From Owenia fusiformis (Eukaryota; Annelida; Polychaeta; Sabellida; Oweniidae): a stretch of 22,488 nt of DNA. The notes beneath the pieces are model-generated. The model was not told where the DNA came from. It saw only the letters and a list, made by a program, of their open reading frames with translations, and made no database searches. Each line of letters starts with the position of its first letter. Positions within the stretch are counted from its first letter, which is position 1. Shown piece by piece: positions 18,901 to 22,488 of this stretch. Location of the stretch: NCBI GenBank assembly GCA_903813345.2, contig CAIIXF020000331.1, forward strand, positions 1 to 22,488. The letters run 5' to 3'. The translations under genes were made by a program, and so were the position numbers.

Positions 18901-21690
18901 GTGTGTAAATAGTTAAATGTGTAAGATGCTACCTGTCTTCACATTGAGTGTAAATATTTAATGTGTAAGATGCTACCTGTCTTCACATTATGTGTAAATA
19001 GTTAAATGTGTAAGATGCTACCTGTCTTCACATTGTGTGTAAATATTTAATGTGTAAGATGCTACCTGTCTTCACATTATGTGTAAATAGTTAAATGTGT
19101 AAGATGCTACCTGTCTTCACATTGTGTGTAAATAGTTAAATGTGTAAGATGCTATCTGTCTTCACATTGTGTGTAAATAGTTAATGTGTAAGATGCTATC
19201 TGTCTTCACATTGAGTGTAAATAGTTAGATGTGTAAGATGCTACCTGTCTTCACATTGTGTGTAAATAGTCAAATGTGTAAGATGCTATCTGTCTTCACA
19301 TTGTGTGTAAATAGTTAAATGTGTAAGATGCTACCTGTCTTCACATTGTGTGTAAATAGTTAAATGTGTAAGATGCTATCTGTCTTCACATTGAGTGTAA
19401 ATAGTTAGATGTGTAAGATGCTACCTGTCTTCACATTGTGTGTAAATAGTTAAATGTGTAAGATGCTATCTGTCTTCACATTGAGTGTAAATAGTTAGAT
19501 GTGTAAGATGCTACCTGTCTTCACATTGTGTGTAAATAGTCAAATGTGTAAGATGCTATCTATTTTCACATTGTGTGTAAATAGTTAAATGTGTAAGATG
19601 CTACCTGTCTTCACATTGAGTGTAAATATTTAATGTGTAAGATGCTACCTGTCTTCACATTATGTGTAAATAGTTAAATGTGTAAGATGCTACCTGTCTT
19701 CACATTGTGTGTAAATAGTTAAATGTGTAAGATGCTATCTGTCTTCACATTGTGTGTAAATAGTTAAAAGTGTAAGATGCTACCTGTCTTCACATTGTGT
19801 GTAAATAGTTAATGTGTAAGATGCTATCTATTTTCACATTGTGTGTAAATAGTTAAATGTGTAAGATGCTACCTGTCTTCACATTTAGTGTAAATAGTTA
19901 AATGTGTAAGATGCTATCTGTCTTCACATTGTGTGTAAATAGTTAAAAGTGTAAGATGCTACCTGTCTTCACATTGTGTGTAAATAGTTAAATGTGTAAG
20001 ATGCTACCTGTCTTCACATTGAGTGTAAATAGTTAAATGTGTAAGATGCTACCTGTCTTCACATTGAGTGTAAATAGTTAAATGTGTAAGATGCTACCTG
20101 TCTTCACTGTGTGTAAATAGTTAAATGTGTAAGATGCTACCTGTCTTCACATTGAGTGTAAATATTTAATGTGTAAGATGCTATCTGTCTTCACATTGTG
20201 TGTAAATAGTTAATGTGTAAGATGCTATCTGTCTTCACATTGTGTGTAAATAGTTAGATGTGTAAGATGCTACCTGTCTTCACATTATGTGTAAATAGTT
20301 AAATGTGTAAGATGAATCTGTCTTCACATTGAGTGTAAATAGTTAGATGTGTAAGATGGTATCTGTCTTCACATTGTGTGTAAATAGTTAGATGTGTAAG
20401 ATGGTATCTGTCTTCACATTGTGTGTAAATAGTTAGATGTGTAAGATGGTGTCTGTCTTCACATTGTGTGTAAATAGTTAAAAGTGTAAGATGCTACCTG
20501 TCTTCACATTGAGTGTAAATAGATAAATGTGTAAGATGAATCTGTCTTCACATTGAGTGTAAATAGTGAAATGTGTAAGATGCAATCTGTCTTCACATTG
20601 TGTGTAAATAGTTAAATGTGTAAGATGCTACCTGTCTTCACATTGAGTGTAAATATTTAATGTGTAAGATGCTACCTGTCTTCACATTATGTGTAAATAG
20701 TTAAATGTGTAAGATGCTACCTGTCTTCACATTGTGTGTAAATAGTTAAATGTGTAAGATGCAATCTGTCTTCACATTGAGTGTAAATAGGTAAATGTGT
20801 AAGATGCTATCTGTCTTCACATTAAGTGTAAATAGTTGAATGTGTAAGATGAATCTGTCTTCACATTGAGTGTAAAAAGTGAAATGTGTAAGATGCTACC
20901 TGTCTTCACATTGTGTGTAAATAGTTAAATGTGTAAGATGCTATCTGTCTTCACATTGAGTGTAAATAGTTAGATGTGTAAGATGCTACCTGTCTTCACA
21001 TTGTGTGTAAATAGTCAAATGTGTAAGATGCTATCTGTCTTCACATTGTGTGTAAATAGTTAAATGTGTAAGATGCTACCTGTCTTCACATTAAGTGTAA
21101 ATAGATAAATGTGTAAGATGAATCTGTCTTCACATTGAGTGTAAATAGTTAAATGTGTAAGATGCTACCTGTCTTCACATTGAGTGTAAATAGTTAAATG
21201 TGTAAGATGCTACCTGTCTTCCTATTGAGTGTAAATAGTTAAATGTGTAAGATGCTACCTGTCTTCACATTGTGTGTAAATAGTTAAATGTGTAAGATGC
21301 TATCTGTCTTCACATTGAGTGTAAATAGTTGGATGTGTAAGATGCTACCTGTCTTCACATTGTGTGTAAATAGTCAAATGTGTAAGATGCTATCTGTCTT
21401 CACATTGAGTGTAAATATTTAATGTGTAAGATGCTATCTGTCTTCACATTGTGTGTAAATAGTTAATGTGTAAGATGCTATCTGTCTTCACATTGTGTGT
21501 AAATAGTTAGATGTGTAAGATGCTACCTGTCTTCACATTATGTGTAAATAGTTAAATGTGTAAGATGCTACCTGTCTTCACATTGTGTGTAAATAGTTAA
21601 ATGTGTAAGATGCAATCTGTCTTCACATTGAGTGTAAATAGTTAAATGTGTAAGATGCTACCTGTCTTCACATTGTGTCTAAATGGTTCC
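15941..21690 (+). repeat. ~45-bp minisatellite array, about 125-130 copies
   Basis: Begins 26 bp after the stop codon of the large ORF and runs about 5.75 kb. Each unit has three conserved blocks: GTGTAAATAG, GTGTAAGATG and CTGTCTTCACATT. Positions between them vary (TTG/TTA/TGA before the first block; GTTAAA, GTTAGA, GTCAAA or TTTAA after it; CTACC, CTATC, CAATC, AATC or GGTATC before the third). Some units are 43 or 44 bp. Stops occur in all forward frames. There is no AATAAA inside. Larger blocks within the array are duplicated (offsets 2149 and 4342 bp). Confidence 0.97.
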
Positions 21691-21722
21691 AGGTATCAGA
21701 TAGGGTTTTTCTGACTTTTGCA

Positions 21723-21850
21723 TGTTTGACAATATTAAATAGCCTTTTTGTTCAGATACTAATTAAAAAATAAAACTTCAAAAAACATTTAATGGCTTAA
21801 TATTTATAGCCATAGCTGATTCAATAAATAGGTCTAAATATTGTCAAACA
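21723..21850. repeat. Inverted repeat with 14-bp perfect arms
   Basis: TGTTTGACAATATT at 21723-21736 and its exact complement at 21837-21850, with partial pairing continuing inward. It encloses the first poly(A) signal candidates after the minisatellite. Could be a small MITE or a terminator-like hairpin. Confidence 0.7.
21769..21774 (+). terminator. Candidate poly(A) signal AATAAA
   Basis: First AATAAA I find after the stop codon at 15914. If used by the large gene, its 3' UTR would be about 5.85 kb and include the whole minisatellite. Confidence 0.35.
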
Positions 21851-22233
21851 GTCACAGCTTTCCCAATTCAAACATGTCAAATGCACTTCAATACTTGAAA
21901 CATCAATCGATTACTAACTATACTACTACAGTACTACTCAACTGAATAAAAACAAAAATAATTTTATTTTCCTAAAAAAAGTCAGAAGTAGTATTCATCA
22001 GTTTACAAAAACAAGAGTTGATATTGTGATTTTTTGTAAATTAACTGTATGAATTCTGCTTAAGGTTCACTGGTACAAAAGCTCCTAGCAATGTCTTGAA
22101 CTTGACATTTTCATCCAAAGAACAATCAACCTTTGCTACCTAAATAATTTTTGTATTCTGGAAGACTATAGGACTAGTACCAGTGTAACTGCTAGGGGGC
22201 ATTATGTCCAATCATTCAAATTGGAATAAATAT

Positions 22234-22394
22234 TATAGTCTTGACCTCCATCCTCCAAACATGCCAATGCTCTTTGAATTAATGGAAATGAAAACAACCA
22301 AGAAACTAGGCTATGTATTTGACAAACTAGTGTATAAGCAATAACTTGAATTGAAATATGAAGCATACAAACATGTTTGGAGGTCAATTCTATA
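22234..22394. mobile_element. MITE-like inverted repeat
   Basis: TATAGTCTTGACCTCC..CCAAACATG (22234-22263) and CATGTTTGGAGGTCAATTCTATA (22372-22394) are complementary, except for a 7-bp insertion (ATCCTCC, partly duplicating the neighbouring CCTCC) in the left arm. The interior has no coding potential. Small palindromic element of unknown class. Confidence 0.6.
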
Positions 22395-22488
22395 GTACAA
22401 CATCATTTAAGGCCATTAAAGATAATTTTTTCAACGCCCCTTCTTTCAAACAAACCAGATTTGTCATGATATTTAGATAAAATAGTCC
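22395..22488. other. Right edge, nothing recognised
   Basis: Short AT-rich non-coding end of the window. Confidence 0.4.

Larger units (their letters stand above)
21691..22233. other. Right flank, non-coding
   Basis: No gene seen. AATAAA at 21769-21774 and again at 21823-21828 could serve as poly(A) signals for a plus-strand transcript crossing the array. TGTTTGACAATATT (21723-21736) pairs with AATATTGTCAAACA (21837-21850) as an inverted repeat with a 100-bp loop. Confidence 0.5.

Noticed and set aside
15941-21690. CRISPR array
   Set aside because: The units are head-to-tail with no unique spacers, in animal DNA.

Overview
The window is animal nuclear DNA. It has spliced genes with GT..AG introns, AT-rich intergenic sequence, miniature inverted-repeat transposons and a dispersed repeat with GGAC/GGAT-rich tails of a kind common in marine invertebrate genomes. 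The species cannot be named from the sequence; an echinoderm, mollusc or other marine invertebrate is the best guess. There is no bacterial, phage or CRISPR content.

There are four blocks. (1) 1-5533, minus strand: most of an SDF4/Cab45 gene, a secretory-pathway EF-hand protein of the CREC family. Five coding exons join in frame to 343 codons with five EF-hands. The last exon(s) lie beyond the left edge. Repeats sit beside it (276-1000) and in its first intron (direct repeat 3409-3649, dispersed repeat 3961-4157, inverted-repeat element 4241-4404). (2) 5558-8866: intergenic and 5' flanking DNA of a plus-strand gene, with a candidate first splice donor at 6701, a MITE at 7080-7314 and a run of duplicated acceptor-exon-donor cassettes (7395-8434). 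(3) 8925-15914, plus strand: an uninterrupted ORF of about 2,329 codons. In order it carries a hydrophobic N-terminus, a THAP-like C2CH finger and further Cys clusters, a P-element/THAP9-type RNase H transposase, two CCHC zinc knuckles, a YqaJ/lambda-exonuclease-type nuclease and a USP/USPL1-like cysteine peptidase. (4) 15941-21690: about 125-130 copies of a ~45-bp minisatellite starting 26 bp after the stop codon, then 800 bp of non-coding flank with two small inverted repeats.

Block 3 is the most unusual coding content: transposase, RecB-fold nuclease and deubiquitinase/deSUMOylase-like peptidase fused in one intact frame, which looks like an autonomous DNA transposon protein. Block 4 may be its 3' UTR, because I see no AATAAA between the stop codon and 21769. 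Nearly every repeat unit, read in the sense of the ORF, contains TGTAAATA, an exact match to the Pumilio response element UGUANAUA. If transcribed, the RNA would carry more than 100 such sites. This is inference and needs expression data. Termini of the mobile element (TIRs, target-site duplication) could not be identified by eye.
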